Source: Hoyosella rhizosphaerae
Lineage (GTDB): Bacteria; Actinomycetota; Actinomycetes; Mycobacteriales; Mycobacteriaceae
DNA length: 64,000 bases
NCBI RefSeq assembly: GCF_014643175.1
Contig: NZ_BMJH01000003.1
Coordinates: 310,001-374,000 of the forward strand
Direction of reading: 5' to 3'
The position numbers and the translations under genes are program-made. Each line of letters opens with the position of its first letter. The first letter of the stretch is position 1. Shown in pieces: positions 27,475-35,899 of the stretch. The notes beneath the pieces are model-generated. The model was not told the DNA's origin, ran no database searches, and saw only the letters and a program-made list of their open reading frames with translations.

Positions 27475-27581
27475 TGTTGCAGTACATAGAAATTATTTTC
27501 TGACGATGTGTAACGTTTCATCCAGCATGTGTGATACTTCACATGTCGGGGGAAACATGTGCAACATCACACCCTGTTGCA
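27475..27581. promoter_or_regulatory. Repeat-rich control region of the SipW-type operon
   Basis: TGTTGCA occurs at 27475-27481 and 27575-27581, exactly 100 bp apart, and inverted as TGCAACA at 27560-27566. The last two form TGCAACA-N8-TGTTGCA. Beside it CACATGT (27540-27546) and ACATGTG (27555-27561) form a second inverted repeat with 8-nt spacer. All lie between the divergent CopD/CtaG gene and the export operon. Candidate operators; no regulator gene is adjacent. Confidence 0.45.
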
Positions 27582-27625
27582 ATACCGCCGAAATCCCTGT
27601 TCGCACCCTGTGAAAGAAGACCTCC

Positions 27626-28273
27626 GTGACCACACAAACCCAGTCCTCGGACCGCAAACGTAAGATCCGCGCGATCCTCGCAGGAGGTGTTGTCCTCGGC
27701 GTCGGTGCAGCCGTCACCCTCGCCGCTTGGAACGACTCAGTATTCGTTCAGGGCGATTTTGCCGTCGGCGACTTCAACATCCAGGGCAATGTTCACGACG
27801 GTACGGGTTGGCAGGAGTACGACACCGCAGGCACCGCAGGCACCATGCAATTTGTCATTGCACCGGACAACTTGGCTCCCGGTGACACTGTCTATGCCCC
27901 AGTGTCACTCCGAGTCGACCCCACGGCCAATAGCTACGACGCCGACATCGAACTGCGGGGCGGAGAATGGGGACTTGCGTCCGACGACCTCGCCACCGCC
28001 CTCACGTACACCGTATACACGGGCGTTACACCGGCGAACTGCACGTTGCAAAACACCACGGGCGGCACCGCACTCGTCGGCCCCGACGCGACGCTAGACA
28101 CTGGCGCGGGCACTGTCCCGGGCAGCCCCGCCTTCACCCTCGATCGCGGTGACGATCCCGGAATTGAAATCTGCTTCGCCGTCACACTCCCCTACGGCGT
28201 TGACATGACCGCTGTGCCCGCAAACTCGGAAGCAACAGTTGTGTGGGAATTCTACGCAGAACCAGTCAGCTAA
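27626..28273 (+). CDS. SipW-type signal peptide exported protein 1
   Basis: A 215-residue exported protein. Basic N terminus (SSDRKRKIR), hydrophobic segment 16-33, then the AAWNDSVFVQGDFAVGDF motif typical of SipW-dependent alternate signal peptides (families such as the RER_14450 type of Rhodococcus). The mature part is beta-rich with PGDTVYAPVSLRV (85-97), two cysteines (139 and 183) and a final VVWEFYAEPVS strand. It shares all of these with the two other small proteins of this operon. GTG start; ribosome-binding site weak. Three nucleotides separate its stop from the next start. Role unknown; a fibre or surface-layer subunit, by analogy with Bacillus TasA, is an inference. Confidence 0.8.
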   Translation: MTTQTQSSDRKRKIRAILAGGVVLGVGAAVTLAAWNDSVFVQGDFAVGDFNIQGNVHDGTGWQEYDTAGTAGTMQFVIAPDNLAPGDTVYAPVSLRVDPTANSYDADIELRGGEWGLASDDLATALTYTVYTGVTPANCTLQNTTGGTALVGPDATLDTGAGTVPGSPAFTLDRGDDPGIEICFAVTLPYGVDMTAVPANSEATVVWEFYAEPVS

Positions 28274-28276
28274 CAC

Positions 28277-28909
28277 ATGACATCGCACGTCACTCCGTTG
28301 CGGCCACGGCGCACCAAGTTTCGCGCCCTGGCCGCAGCGGGACTCGTTCTCGGCACAGGCACCACCATCGTGCTCGCATCGTGGACCGACAGCAGCTTCG
28401 TAACGGGAATCTTCGCGCTCGGTTCGTTCGGTATCGAAGCTAGCGTCAACGGAGCCAACAGTTGGTACGACGACGAAGACGACCTCATCTTCACTGTCAA
28501 CCCCACCACTGTGCGCCCCGGCGATACGCACTACGCGCCCATCGCGCTGCGCACCAAGGCAGATTCAATGGCCGCACTCGTTACCCTCAACGGAGCGATC
28601 AACGACGGCGACGCAGCTGTGTTCAATGCGCTGCGATACCGCGTCGTCGAATCAACGACATGCAATAGCAGCGCCTTCACCGGTGCTAGCACCTACGTAG
28701 TGGGAAGTAACACGACGGCGAGCGCACTCGCTACCGGATCAGCACCCGACGCCATTGCGCTACCCGCGGCCGCATCACTACCAGGTGCGGCAAAAACCTA
28801 CTGCTTCGAAATTGCACTACCGGACACGAGTGCGAACTGGACCAACGCGAACCTCCCCAACAAGACCGCAGCAGCCCGCTGGAAGTTCACCGCACAATCC
28901 GGTTCGTAA
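28277..28909 (+). CDS. SipW-type signal peptide exported protein 2
   Basis: A 210-residue paralogue of the preceding product. RPRRTKFR basic region, hydrophobic stretch 17-34, then ASWTDSSFVTGIFALGSF at the expected cleavage region. Shared features: VRPGDTHYAPIALR (79-92), cysteine pair 129/176 (the second in TYCFEIALP, matching EICFAVTLP of protein 1), and a closing AAARWKFTAQSGS strand. Probably monomeric units of the same assembly with different surfaces. Thirty-four nucleotides before the signal peptidase start. Confidence 0.8.
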   Translation: MTSHVTPLRPRRTKFRALAAAGLVLGTGTTIVLASWTDSSFVTGIFALGSFGIEASVNGANSWYDDEDDLIFTVNPTTVRPGDTHYAPIALRTKADSMAALVTLNGAINDGDAAVFNALRYRVVESTTCNSSAFTGASTYVVGSNTTASALATGSAPDAIALPAAASLPGAAKTYCFEIALPDTSANWTNANLPNKTAAARWKFTAQSGS

Positions 28910-28943
28910 ATCACACCACCATCAACACCACCGAGAGCACACC

Positions 28944-29495
28944 ATGACCAGGCGCAGTATCCCCGCACGCATCGGACACTTTGTCCGCGAATCACTCCTC
29001 AACCTGCTCGCCCTGGGCGGCATCGTGTGCATTATTCTCGTCATCCTCGCCTTTACGTTCAACATTTCCTTGATCATGTTTAAGACGGGATCAATGAACC
29101 CCACCATCCCTCAGGGGTCGCTCGCCGTTGTTCGTGAAGTGCCTGCCAACACTGTCGAAGTTGGCGACATCGTCACAGTTGACCGAGGCCGCGGTCGCCT
29201 CCCGATCACACACCGAGTCATCGGCATCGAACCAGGCCCCGATGGGACCACCCACATCAGCATGCAAGGCGACGCCAACGCGCAACCGGACCCCGCCATC
29301 TACCGAGTGACAGAAGTACGCACAGTCCTCGTCAGCTATCCGCGGCTGGCATACGTCATTGTGCGGCTCTCAGACCCTCTCGTGATGGCCGGCATCACCT
29401 TGTTTGCGGCGCTACTTGTGGGCTGGGCGTTCTGGCCTCGCCGCATGGAGGCTGAAGCAGAAGAAGTCCGTGCCGAAGCCGATCTCACCTCATGA
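28944..29495 (+). CDS. sipW: Signal peptidase I, ER/SipW type (Ser-His)
   Basis: A 183-residue membrane peptidase: N-terminal helix about 17-47, nucleophile Ser50 in KTGSMNPTIPQGS, His90 in LPITHRVIGIE where P-type leader peptidases have Lys, the conserved Asp region GDANAQPDP near 109-116, and a C-terminal helix (about 145-167). These mark the ER/SipW (S26B) type used for alternate signal peptides. ATG at 28944 follows GAGAG; the upstream frame from 28755 lies in the preceding gene. It sits between substrates 1-2 and the large exported gene, with which it overlaps by 4 bp (ATGA), so it is probably the dedicated peptidase of this operon. Symbol by analogy to Bacillus. Confidence 0.85.
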   Translation: MTRRSIPARIGHFVRESLLNLLALGGIVCIILVILAFTFNISLIMFKTGSMNPTIPQGSLAVVREVPANTVEVGDIVTVDRGRGRLPITHRVIGIEPGPDGTTHISMQGDANAQPDPAIYRVTEVRTVLVSYPRLAYVIVRLSDPLVMAGITLFAALLVGWAFWPRRMEAEAEEVRAEADLTS

Positions 29496-31195
29496 ACCGG
29501 ATACGCGCTCTCGCTCTCATCGCCGCAAGCACACTGGCGCTCGCAACGTCGCTCACAGTCAGTGGTTCCCTAATCAACCAGACTGACGCATCGTTTAACG
29601 ACGACGTCACCGCACGCGGTCAACTCACCACTGGCGACTGGCCGACGCAGGGTTACGCCCGCGCAATCGGCGGCGAAACGTCTGTCACCGACGTCCTAAC
29701 CGAAACCGCCGATGGTCTTCAAGTCTTTCGGGATCACAACAACCCCGGGCGCACAAATTCCACAAACGTCAACATCGGCACAGGCGGCCTACTCAGCTTG
29801 TTCAGCGTGAGTGGCAACGCGTCTGCGTGCGCCTCGTATGTGTGGGGAGTTGGCGGGATTTACCCAAACTGTTTCGGCCCAACAAATACTGACGCTGATT
29901 CCAGGGTCACTGTGCCGGATTACAACTTCAGCCTCACCCTCGTGGGTGTCCTCAACGTATCCAACATGATTCGCGTTCACCCATCGCTCGGCCCGGTGAC
30001 AACTCAAACCACCTGTGATCGAAACACTGGCCTCACCTCTGCAGCGACACCTTCGGGCAGCATTCAAATCCGAGGTGGTTCACTCCAGAGTTACGGAACG
30101 TACAACACCGGAAGTGTCGGAACTACCAACATCAACCAGGGTTCCATACTCACGACGAGCGTTATCGGAACCATGACCACAACCGTCACCACTACTGGCT
30201 CAACCGCCCTGTCGCAGACATTTTTAGACCTGCGCGCACGTGTCGCACTGGTAGAGGTAGCTCGAATCCGGGTCATGCTTGTGCACTCGTCGTGCAGCCT
30301 CGACAATCCGTCGCCCATGTCCACCGGACCACAACTGTCACAGTTCCGCGCCCAGCAGCTAGACGACGACTTGGCGTCAGAGGATTGTGTTGTTCGCGAG
30401 AATGAGCTTGACGAAGAAGTCACTAGCGACGTTGTCGAGGCCTGCGACGAAGCTGCTGAATCTGTTGACGACCACTCGGACCTCACCGACGACGAACCCA
30501 CGCCAGTCCCCCCACCGAGCGAAGTGAAACTGCGAGAAACTTTCACAGTGTCCACCGTTGACGGCACCGAACTCGGAACGGCTTCGATCCGTGATATTCA
30601 GTACGACCCAGCTTGTGGTGGTACCGCAAATGGCGACCACGTTGCTATCCAACTCGATCTCGCGACATCCGACTATGTCGGCCAAAGTCGCATTGACGGG
30701 TTCCGTGCAGGCGATTTCGGACAACTGCAACCAGACGGTTCAATCACACCGTTCCGAACAGCTGTTTCCAACTGTGCCGATGCCTCTCCTGCACTGCCTG
30801 TTTCGACAGAACCATCCACGAAGTATTCAGGGTGGATTGTTTTCGATATTCGGGACACCTCGCTGCCATTCGTTTTCCAACCTGAAGGCACGGCCGGATG
30901 GAAACTGGCACTGCCACCAAAACCTGAGCCTGAGCCAACAGTGGAACTCACTCCAGAAGTGACCCCAGACGCGACGCCCGAGCCCGCTGCTGAGCCGACA
31001 CCAACCCCAGGGCCGACCACCGAGCCGCCACCAGCACCACCGTCGACAACGGAACCGCCGCCACCCACCACCGAACCGTCGCCTGAACCAACCGTGACTC
31101 AAGAACCGACAGTGACGGTTGCGCCAACAACGGAACCTGCCACTGTCATCAGCGAGGAGCCACTCTCTGCCACGGTGGAACCTGACGACGAATAG
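29492..31195 (+). CDS. Large exported protein with SipW-type leader and Pro/Thr stalk
   Basis: A 567-residue exported protein. The leader (hydrophobic 5-27) is followed by DASFNDDVTARGQLTTGDW, the same pattern as the small proteins. Residues 50-280 are a Thr/Ser/Gly-rich beta region with Cys; about 285-340 is a very acidic linker with two Cys; about 341-475 resembles a DUF4352-like immunoglobulin-type domain (ETFTVSTVDGTELG to GWIVFDIRDTS); residues 476-567 are a Pro/Thr/Glu stalk. There is no LPxTG motif, no terminal membrane helix and no lipobox. Start overlaps the peptidase stop. Function not known; a tip or anchor component is possible. Confidence 0.75.
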   Translation: MNRIRALALIAASTLALATSLTVSGSLINQTDASFNDDVTARGQLTTGDWPTQGYARAIGGETSVTDVLTETADGLQVFRDHNNPGRTNSTNVNIGTGGLLSLFSVSGNASACASYVWGVGGIYPNCFGPTNTDADSRVTVPDYNFSLTLVGVLNVSNMIRVHPSLGPVTTQTTCDRNTGLTSAATPSGSIQIRGGSLQSYGTYNTGSVGTTNINQGSILTTSVIGTMTTTVTTTGSTALSQTFLDLRARVALVEVARIRVMLVHSSCSLDNPSPMSTGPQLSQFRAQQLDDDLASEDCVVRENELDEEVTSDVVEACDEAAESVDDHSDLTDDEPTPVPPPSEVKLRETFTVSTVDGTELGTASIRDIQYDPACGGTANGDHVAIQLDLATSDYVGQSRIDGFRAGDFGQLQPDGSITPFRTAVSNCADASPALPVSTEPSTKYSGWIVFDIRDTSLPFVFQPEGTAGWKLALPPKPEPEPTVELTPEVTPDATPEPAAEPTPTPGPTTEPPPAPPSTTEPPPPTTEPSPEPTVTQEPTVTVAPTTEPATVISEEPLSATVEPDDE

Positions 31196-31206
31196 ACACA
31201 TGGATC

Positions 31207-31833
31207 GTGGTCGAAAGACGAACTCTTCGCGCACACCGGTGGCGGGCAACTCTCGCCACCGGTATTGCGCTTGGAGTTTTTGCTGCGGTCTACCTCTCCG
31301 GCTGGAATGACCTCGTAGTCGCTGGAAGCCAGGCCGAATCCCCCGCCGAGCTTTCACTACTGGCTAATGTTGGCAACGGATGGGATCGCCACAGCACAAG
31401 CAACACCGCCGCAGTTCTGCACTTTGGCACCGACGCTATTCGGATATCCCCGGGAAAGGCCGTATACGCACCAATCTCGGTAAAACTGTCGCCACCGATT
31501 CCAGACACAGACGAGACCGCGGAACTGTATCTTCGTGGCCCGAGTGTTGTGCATGACGCTTCGACGACCCACGCGCTGCGGTACACCGTGAAACGCGACG
31601 TTCCGCACGCTCAATGCAACGTCGACGCATTTGATCGAACCGGCTACACACCCACCGGCTTCGCGGTGCGACAACCGCTCACTGTTGATAGCGGCACGAG
31701 CTTCATCAGACTTCCATTATCTGGTGAACCGATCGATTTTTGCGTCAAAGTCGAGCTCCCCTACAACACAACGCTGCGGCCAGGCAGCAGCCCGGGCCAA
31801 GCCCATTGGGAGTTCGTTGCGATAATTGACTGA
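31207..31833 (+). CDS. SipW-type signal peptide exported protein 3
   Basis: A 208-residue third paralogue. Basic region RRTLRAHRWR, hydrophobic 16-31, then SGWNDLVVAGSQAE. It keeps SPGKAVYAPISVKL (81-94), the cysteine pair 137/179 (DFCVKVELP) and the closing QAHWEFVAIID. The segment after the Trp-Asn-Asp motif is more diverged than in proteins 1 and 2. GTG at 31207 lies 11 nt after the stop of the large gene. Last gene of the operon; no obvious terminator before the tRNA-Arg promoter. Confidence 0.75.
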   Translation: MVERRTLRAHRWRATLATGIALGVFAAVYLSGWNDLVVAGSQAESPAELSLLANVGNGWDRHSTSNTAAVLHFGTDAIRISPGKAVYAPISVKLSPPIPDTDETAELYLRGPSVVHDASTTHALRYTVKRDVPHAQCNVDAFDRTGYTPTGFAVRQPLTVDSGTSFIRLPLSGEPIDFCVKVELPYNTTLRPGSSPGQAHWEFVAIID

Positions 31834-31904
31834 CACAAGCGCGGCCGAATGCTGAAAAGGCGCACGGCTCCGCTACACTCGCCTACGCGAAAACAACCGC
31901 GCAC

Positions 31905-31978
31905 GCCTCCGTAGCTCAGGTGGATAGAGCAAGGGCCTTCTAATCCCTAGGTCGCAGGTTCGAGTCCTGCCGGGGGCA
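31905..31978 (+). tRNA. tRNA-Arg (anticodon UCU)
   Basis: A 74-nt cloverleaf: acceptor GCCTCCG/CGGGGGC with one T-G pair, discriminator A; D stem GCTC/GAGC; anticodon loop CTTCTAA (TCT); T arm GCAGG/CCTGC with TTCGAGT. The anticodon stem AGGGC/TCCCT has a C-U mismatch at 31:39. A TACACT element at 31874-31879 could be its -10 box. CCA is not encoded. Confidence 0.92.
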
Positions 31979-32168
31979 CATTTCACCAGGTCACAGACCT
32001 GGGTTGCCCAGCAACAAGGCACAAAGTAGCCAGATGCATCTTTTTGGTCAAGCGCGGCACCCAACACACCCCTGACCCATGCGTACGACCACGCGCAAAG
32101 TAACGGGTTTAGCCGTCCGCAGCGGAACTGCTGCCTGAACCACCTAAGCGGATGCACCAAAAAATCAG

Positions 32169-33452
32169 ATGCGTGCGCACGGAACCGTCAATACCATCTT
32201 TAAGCAACACCCCCGGCACAAGCCGCGACCATGGATTAAAGGATGTGCGTTCCAGTTGCCGCAACAGTTACCTAAGGCCCAGAGACGCCTCAGCCACAAA
32301 CTCATCAACTGGGCATCCTTACTCGACGACACCACCGAGCAGCAGGCCAAGCAAACTGCCCGAATGCCCTTCATTCACCCACACATCGCGCTCATGCCTG
32401 ACGCCCACAGTGGCAAGGGCTCCGCGGTCGGCACCGTCATTCCCACCCTTGGCGCGGTCATCCCCGCCGCTGTCGGCGTTGACATCGGATGCGGAATGGT
32501 CGGCGTCCAAACCCACATCCACCACAGAACAATCGAGCACCTACCGCTCAGTGACCTCCGGGAAATGATCGAGGAAACAATCCCCTTATCGCCCGGTAAC
32601 TACAACGACCACCTCACCCGCTTCGACTTCACCGCCCCACGGATCCACGCTCTCGAAGTGCACGCCCACGACAACCAAGTGGACCTCACTCACTCCCCGA
32701 AATGGCGGAACCAACTCGGGTCTCTTGGCGGCGGCAACCACTTCATCGAACTATGCCTCGACGAAACCGACCACGTCTGGCTGTTTCTGCACTCGGGCAG
32801 CCGCGGCGTCGGCAACAAGATCGCCCAAAAGCACATCAAGATCGCCCAACAGCTCTGCGCGCAGTGGTGGATCGACCTACCCAGCCGCGACCTCGCCTAC
32901 CTAGCCGAAGGAACCCTCGAGTTCAGCACATACCTGCGGGACCTGACATGGGCACAGAAGTTCGCCTTCGAGAACCGAGCAGAGATGATGGATCGGTTCG
33001 TCGCCGTATTCACCCAGTGGTCCGGTACAGACGATGTTGAGGTGGAGCGCATTAACTGCCACCACAACTACACCGTCAAAGAGCGCCACGCGGGCAAGGA
33101 TGTGTGGCTTACCCGCAAGGGCGCGGTCGATGCACACGAAGGTGTGCGGGCGATGATCCCGGGCTCCATGGGCACCCGTTCCTATGTGGTCACAGGGCTG
33201 GGGAACCGTGCTGGGTTGTGCTCCGCGCCGCATGGTGCTGGTCGCCGATTCTCTCGAACCGAGGCACGCCGCCGCTTCACCGCTGACGATCTGGCCGCAC
33301 GCATGGGAGGCATCGAATATCGGCATGGCGACGCATGGGTGGATGAGATTCCTGACGCGTATAAAGACATTGACCAGGTGATGAACGATGCCCGGGATCT
33401 AGTTCGGGTGGATCACACATTGCGACAGATTCTCAATGTGAAAGGCACCTGA
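32169..33452 (+). CDS. rtcB: RNA-splicing ligase RtcB
   Basis: A 427-residue GTP-dependent RNA ligase that joins 2',3'-cyclic phosphate and 5'-OH ends, repairing cleaved tRNA or rRNA. Metal-site motifs: LMPDAHSGKG (Asp78, His80), VGVDIGCGM (Asp105, Cys108), GSLGGGNHFIE (Asn190, His191), LHSGSRG (His208), NCHHNYT; the guanylylated His is His355 in SAPHGAGRRFSR. The start ATG at 32169 has no good ribosome-binding site and may be preceded by a short leader. It stands 190 nt after tRNA-Arg, with no RtcA or RtcR homologue nearby. Confidence 0.92.
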   Translation: MRAHGTVNTIFKQHPRHKPRPWIKGCAFQLPQQLPKAQRRLSHKLINWASLLDDTTEQQAKQTARMPFIHPHIALMPDAHSGKGSAVGTVIPTLGAVIPAAVGVDIGCGMVGVQTHIHHRTIEHLPLSDLREMIEETIPLSPGNYNDHLTRFDFTAPRIHALEVHAHDNQVDLTHSPKWRNQLGSLGGGNHFIELCLDETDHVWLFLHSGSRGVGNKIAQKHIKIAQQLCAQWWIDLPSRDLAYLAEGTLEFSTYLRDLTWAQKFAFENRAEMMDRFVAVFTQWSGTDDVEVERINCHHNYTVKERHAGKDVWLTRKGAVDAHEGVRAMIPGSMGTRSYVVTGLGNRAGLCSAPHGAGRRFSRTEARRRFTADDLAARMGGIEYRHGDAWVDEIPDAYKDIDQVMNDARDLVRVDHTLRQILNVKGT

Positions 33453-33462
33453 CGTTGGGTTG

Positions 33463-33733
33463 AACTGCGCTCGGGCCAGAGCCTTTTCCTTGGTTGTGCG
33501 GAGTTCTTCTTCGGTGATGGTGTCTGCGTCGAGTAGAGCCTTGGCTGTTGCGATCTCGTCCGCGGACCAGCAGGTAGACGAACGCGGTGATGGAGGGAAG
33601 GAGGACGAGTCCAATACCCCCAAGTGGCGAGGACGGACATAGTTCGATCTCGGAACATGTCCGCGATGATCTGGAACATCATGATGATGAGGTATGCGAC
33701 AAAGAAGGAGACGTCGGCGGAAAATCAATGTCT
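33463..33733 (-). pseudogene. Decayed PLDc_N/SHOCT-domain membrane protein
   Basis: Three frames carry consecutive pieces of one known protein type. The first reads SFFVAYLIIMMFQIIADMFR (the membrane segment of actinobacterial SHOCT proteins), the second LGGIGLVLLPSITAFVYLLV with RGRDRNS (second membrane helix), the third SADEIATAKALLDADTITEE plus ELRTTKEKALA (the SHOCT helix pair). A normal gene has these in one frame with about 25 residues between the helix and SHOCT parts; here there are two frameshifts, an internal deletion, a stop upstream of the first piece and loss of the native stop at the rtcB end. Confidence 0.7.
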
Positions 33734-33762
33734 TTCTAGAGAGGCACTTGGCGGCTCCGCGC

Positions 33763-34002
33763 CTACTTCCGTTTTTTGACTGCAGCGCGGCGCCAGGATG
33801 TTAGAACACCAACGAGCCAGCCGAGGACAAAGACGGCGAGCAGTGTGAGCCACAGTGGCGTGGTTACGTTGGTCCAGAACAGTGCGATAGAAACCGAACT
33901 TCGGTTTTGCAGGATGAAGATGGCCGCGAGCGCGGCGATCACGATGCCTACGATCCTCGGGGCCGTGATGTGGGAAGCGAACGATTTTTGCTGTTGTTCC
34001 AT
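33763..34002 (-). CDS. LapA-domain (DUF1049) small membrane protein
   Basis: A 79-residue protein with two membrane helices (about 16-33 and 45-68) separated by LQNRSSVSIALFWTNVTTPLW, the LapA/DUF1049 pattern, and a basic C terminus RRAAVKKRK. In proteobacteria LapA acts in lipopolysaccharide assembly; the actinobacterial members have no assigned role. It probably is a single gene. Confidence 0.78.
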   Translation of the reverse strand: MEQQQKSFASHITAPRIVGIVIAALAAIFILQNRSSVSIALFWTNVTTPLWLTLLAVFVLGWLVGVLTSWRRAAVKKRK

Positions 34003-34168
34003 GTCAACGCTCCTTGGTGCGACGACTGTTCTGCGTGACTAGATCCATTCCTTCACATTGGACGGTAACGACCGCCGTGATCAGGAAGTTCACGTTTCAA
34101 ACACTACCTGGTAAACATGTGGCGATCGAGGCACTTCAGTCGCTTGCCAGCAGTGATGAACGCCACTT

Positions 34169-35854
34169 TCATTGCCCGGCCATCGCATGTCGGGCCCTCT
34201 CGGTTGCTTCGTCGGACCAACTCGGCGGGTCGATGATTTCTGCCCACAGGCTAACCGCTTCAGAACCGTACGTGTGGCCGTATCCAGACGGGACATCGGT
34301 GGCAAACACCATGTCTAGGGTCACTTGCCAGAACGTCACAAACGGCAGCCACCGCATCCCGGGGTCTACCCCAGGCCCGAGTGGCTCGCGTAACCAGTCG
34401 GGCCGCGAGAGCAACAAATCAGACGACCACCAGGTGATCGGGTCGGTCGGGTGCTGCCAGAACAGTATCCGCCCTTTTTCCCAGGTAACAGGAAGATCCG
34501 TGTCCGCTGGGTCAGAGGCGAAGCGAATGTTGCGCCCACCGTCTATTACTGGCAGCCGTTCGTAGGATCCTGGATCGCGTTCTTCGGTGATGCGCTTCCA
34601 CGGTTGCGCAAAGTTCGGGGGCCCCACTAGCAGGGCCCCGTCAACTCGTGCTGCGAGGCCCTGGCCCGACGAGAATGCGGCCATTCCTCCATAGGCGCCG
34701 AGGCTTTCGCCGAAGACGTAAAGTTGCGGCCGCGCATCTTCGGGCCGGTCTGACCAGGCCTGGTAGACAGCTTCGAAGAGCTCTCGCCCAGCTTCCTGCG
34801 GGGTTGTTCGATCTGCGAGGAATGCCATTGGTGACGGAAGGAACGAGTATTGCATTGCCGCGATGGCGGTGTCCCCGCCGCCGACGTATTCGAAGGCGCT
34901 GGCCACGTTGTTGTTTACCCAACCGGTGCCGGTGGTGGTGACGACTGCGAGCATTTGGCGATCAAACGCGCCTGTGCGCTCGAGTTCGGCGACGACACGG
35001 TCCGCCACCCCGCTGATAGTTGGGGCGGAGTCCCTGCCTGCATAGACCCTAATGGGGGTTGGTGCATCAGTCCCGGTGACGTCTGCGATTTGCTCGGGTG
35101 TAGGCCCGATGGCTACGAAGGTGCGGCCCTGCTTGCCGAGGGTGTCCCACGTTTCGAGTGAGGATGGCGAGCCGGACCGCTCAGGTTCCCACGGCTGTTC
35201 GATGCCTTCGGCTGTGCCTTGGTCTGCGGCCTGACCGGACCGTTCGGCTGCCCCAAGGACACCGCGGTTGATCGTGCCATTCACCACGAGCACGATCAGG
35301 AACACGGTGACGACAAGTGCTCCGACCCGGGCAACCGGCATAGGCGCAAATCTGGATCCAAATCGGGTCAGCCGCCGTTTTAGCGATCTGATGCCACGGC
35401 CGAGTGTTACCAGCGCAAGCGCGACGACAAGCGCTAAGAGCAGTATCAGCACGTAAAACGATCGTTCTGCTCGCTCAACGCCGACGAGATCACGCACGAC
35501 CTGCTGCCACCATGATCCCAGCACCAAGAACGCCGGTACGACCACCGCGGTCACCGCAGCCAGCGCCCACCAGCCGATCCTCCGCGTTCGGTCAGACCAG
35601 TTCGGGCTGACTCCGCATTTGCGGAACGTCCACGCGACGAGGCATCCAACGCCGTACCCTGTGGCCAAACTGATCCCGGTTGCAAAAGCCTGGAGGAACC
35701 AGACGCGTGGCAATAGCGATGGTGTCATTGACCAGGCGAAGAACTGAAGCGCGAAGACCAGCCCGACTGGGTGAAAACGATGGGCGTAGCTGATGAGCGC
35801 GTCCGCAATTCGTGGTTTGGCACCATTTCTCACAGTTAGTAACTTAGCCCTCAT
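34169..35854 (-). CDS. Membrane-anchored alpha/beta-hydrolase (Abhydrolase_9 family)
   Basis: A 561-residue protein: N-terminal five or so membrane helices (about 28-205; LVFALQFFAWSMTPSLLPR is typical of Abhydrolase_9_N) and an extracytoplasmic C-terminal hydrolase domain. The nucleophile elbow is GESLGAYGG with Ser384; the segment VDGALLVGPPNFAQPWKRI and the later SGYGHTYG (candidate His) follow. Homologues occur throughout Mycobacteriales (Rv1069c type), with lipid or cell-envelope ester substrates suspected. ATG at 35854. Divergent from the SigK module. Confidence 0.8.
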   Translation of the reverse strand: MRAKLLTVRNGAKPRIADALISYAHRFHPVGLVFALQFFAWSMTPSLLPRVWFLQAFATGISLATGYGVGCLVAWTFRKCGVSPNWSDRTRRIGWWALAAVTAVVVPAFLVLGSWWQQVVRDLVGVERAERSFYVLILLLALVVALALVTLGRGIRSLKRRLTRFGSRFAPMPVARVGALVVTVFLIVLVVNGTINRGVLGAAERSGQAADQGTAEGIEQPWEPERSGSPSSLETWDTLGKQGRTFVAIGPTPEQIADVTGTDAPTPIRVYAGRDSAPTISGVADRVVAELERTGAFDRQMLAVVTTTGTGWVNNNVASAFEYVGGGDTAIAAMQYSFLPSPMAFLADRTTPQEAGRELFEAVYQAWSDRPEDARPQLYVFGESLGAYGGMAAFSSGQGLAARVDGALLVGPPNFAQPWKRITEERDPGSYERLPVIDGGRNIRFASDPADTDLPVTWEKGRILFWQHPTDPITWWSSDLLLSRPDWLREPLGPGVDPGMRWLPFVTFWQVTLDMVFATDVPSGYGHTYGSEAVSLWAEIIDPPSWSDEATERARHAMAGQ

Positions 35855-35899
35855 ATTTGAGTCTGAAGCTGTGGGGGGCCGCCCCGAGGTCGAGAAGCA

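Noticed and set aside
30948-31130. Repeat-like Pro/Thr/Glu codons as possible tandem repeat or CRISPR-like array
   Set aside because: The codons encode the stalk of the large exported protein; units are irregular in length and sequence.
31986-32002. Small hairpin CCAGGT/ACCTGG after tRNA-Arg as terminator
   Set aside because: Only 6-7 bp with no T tract; too weak to annotate.
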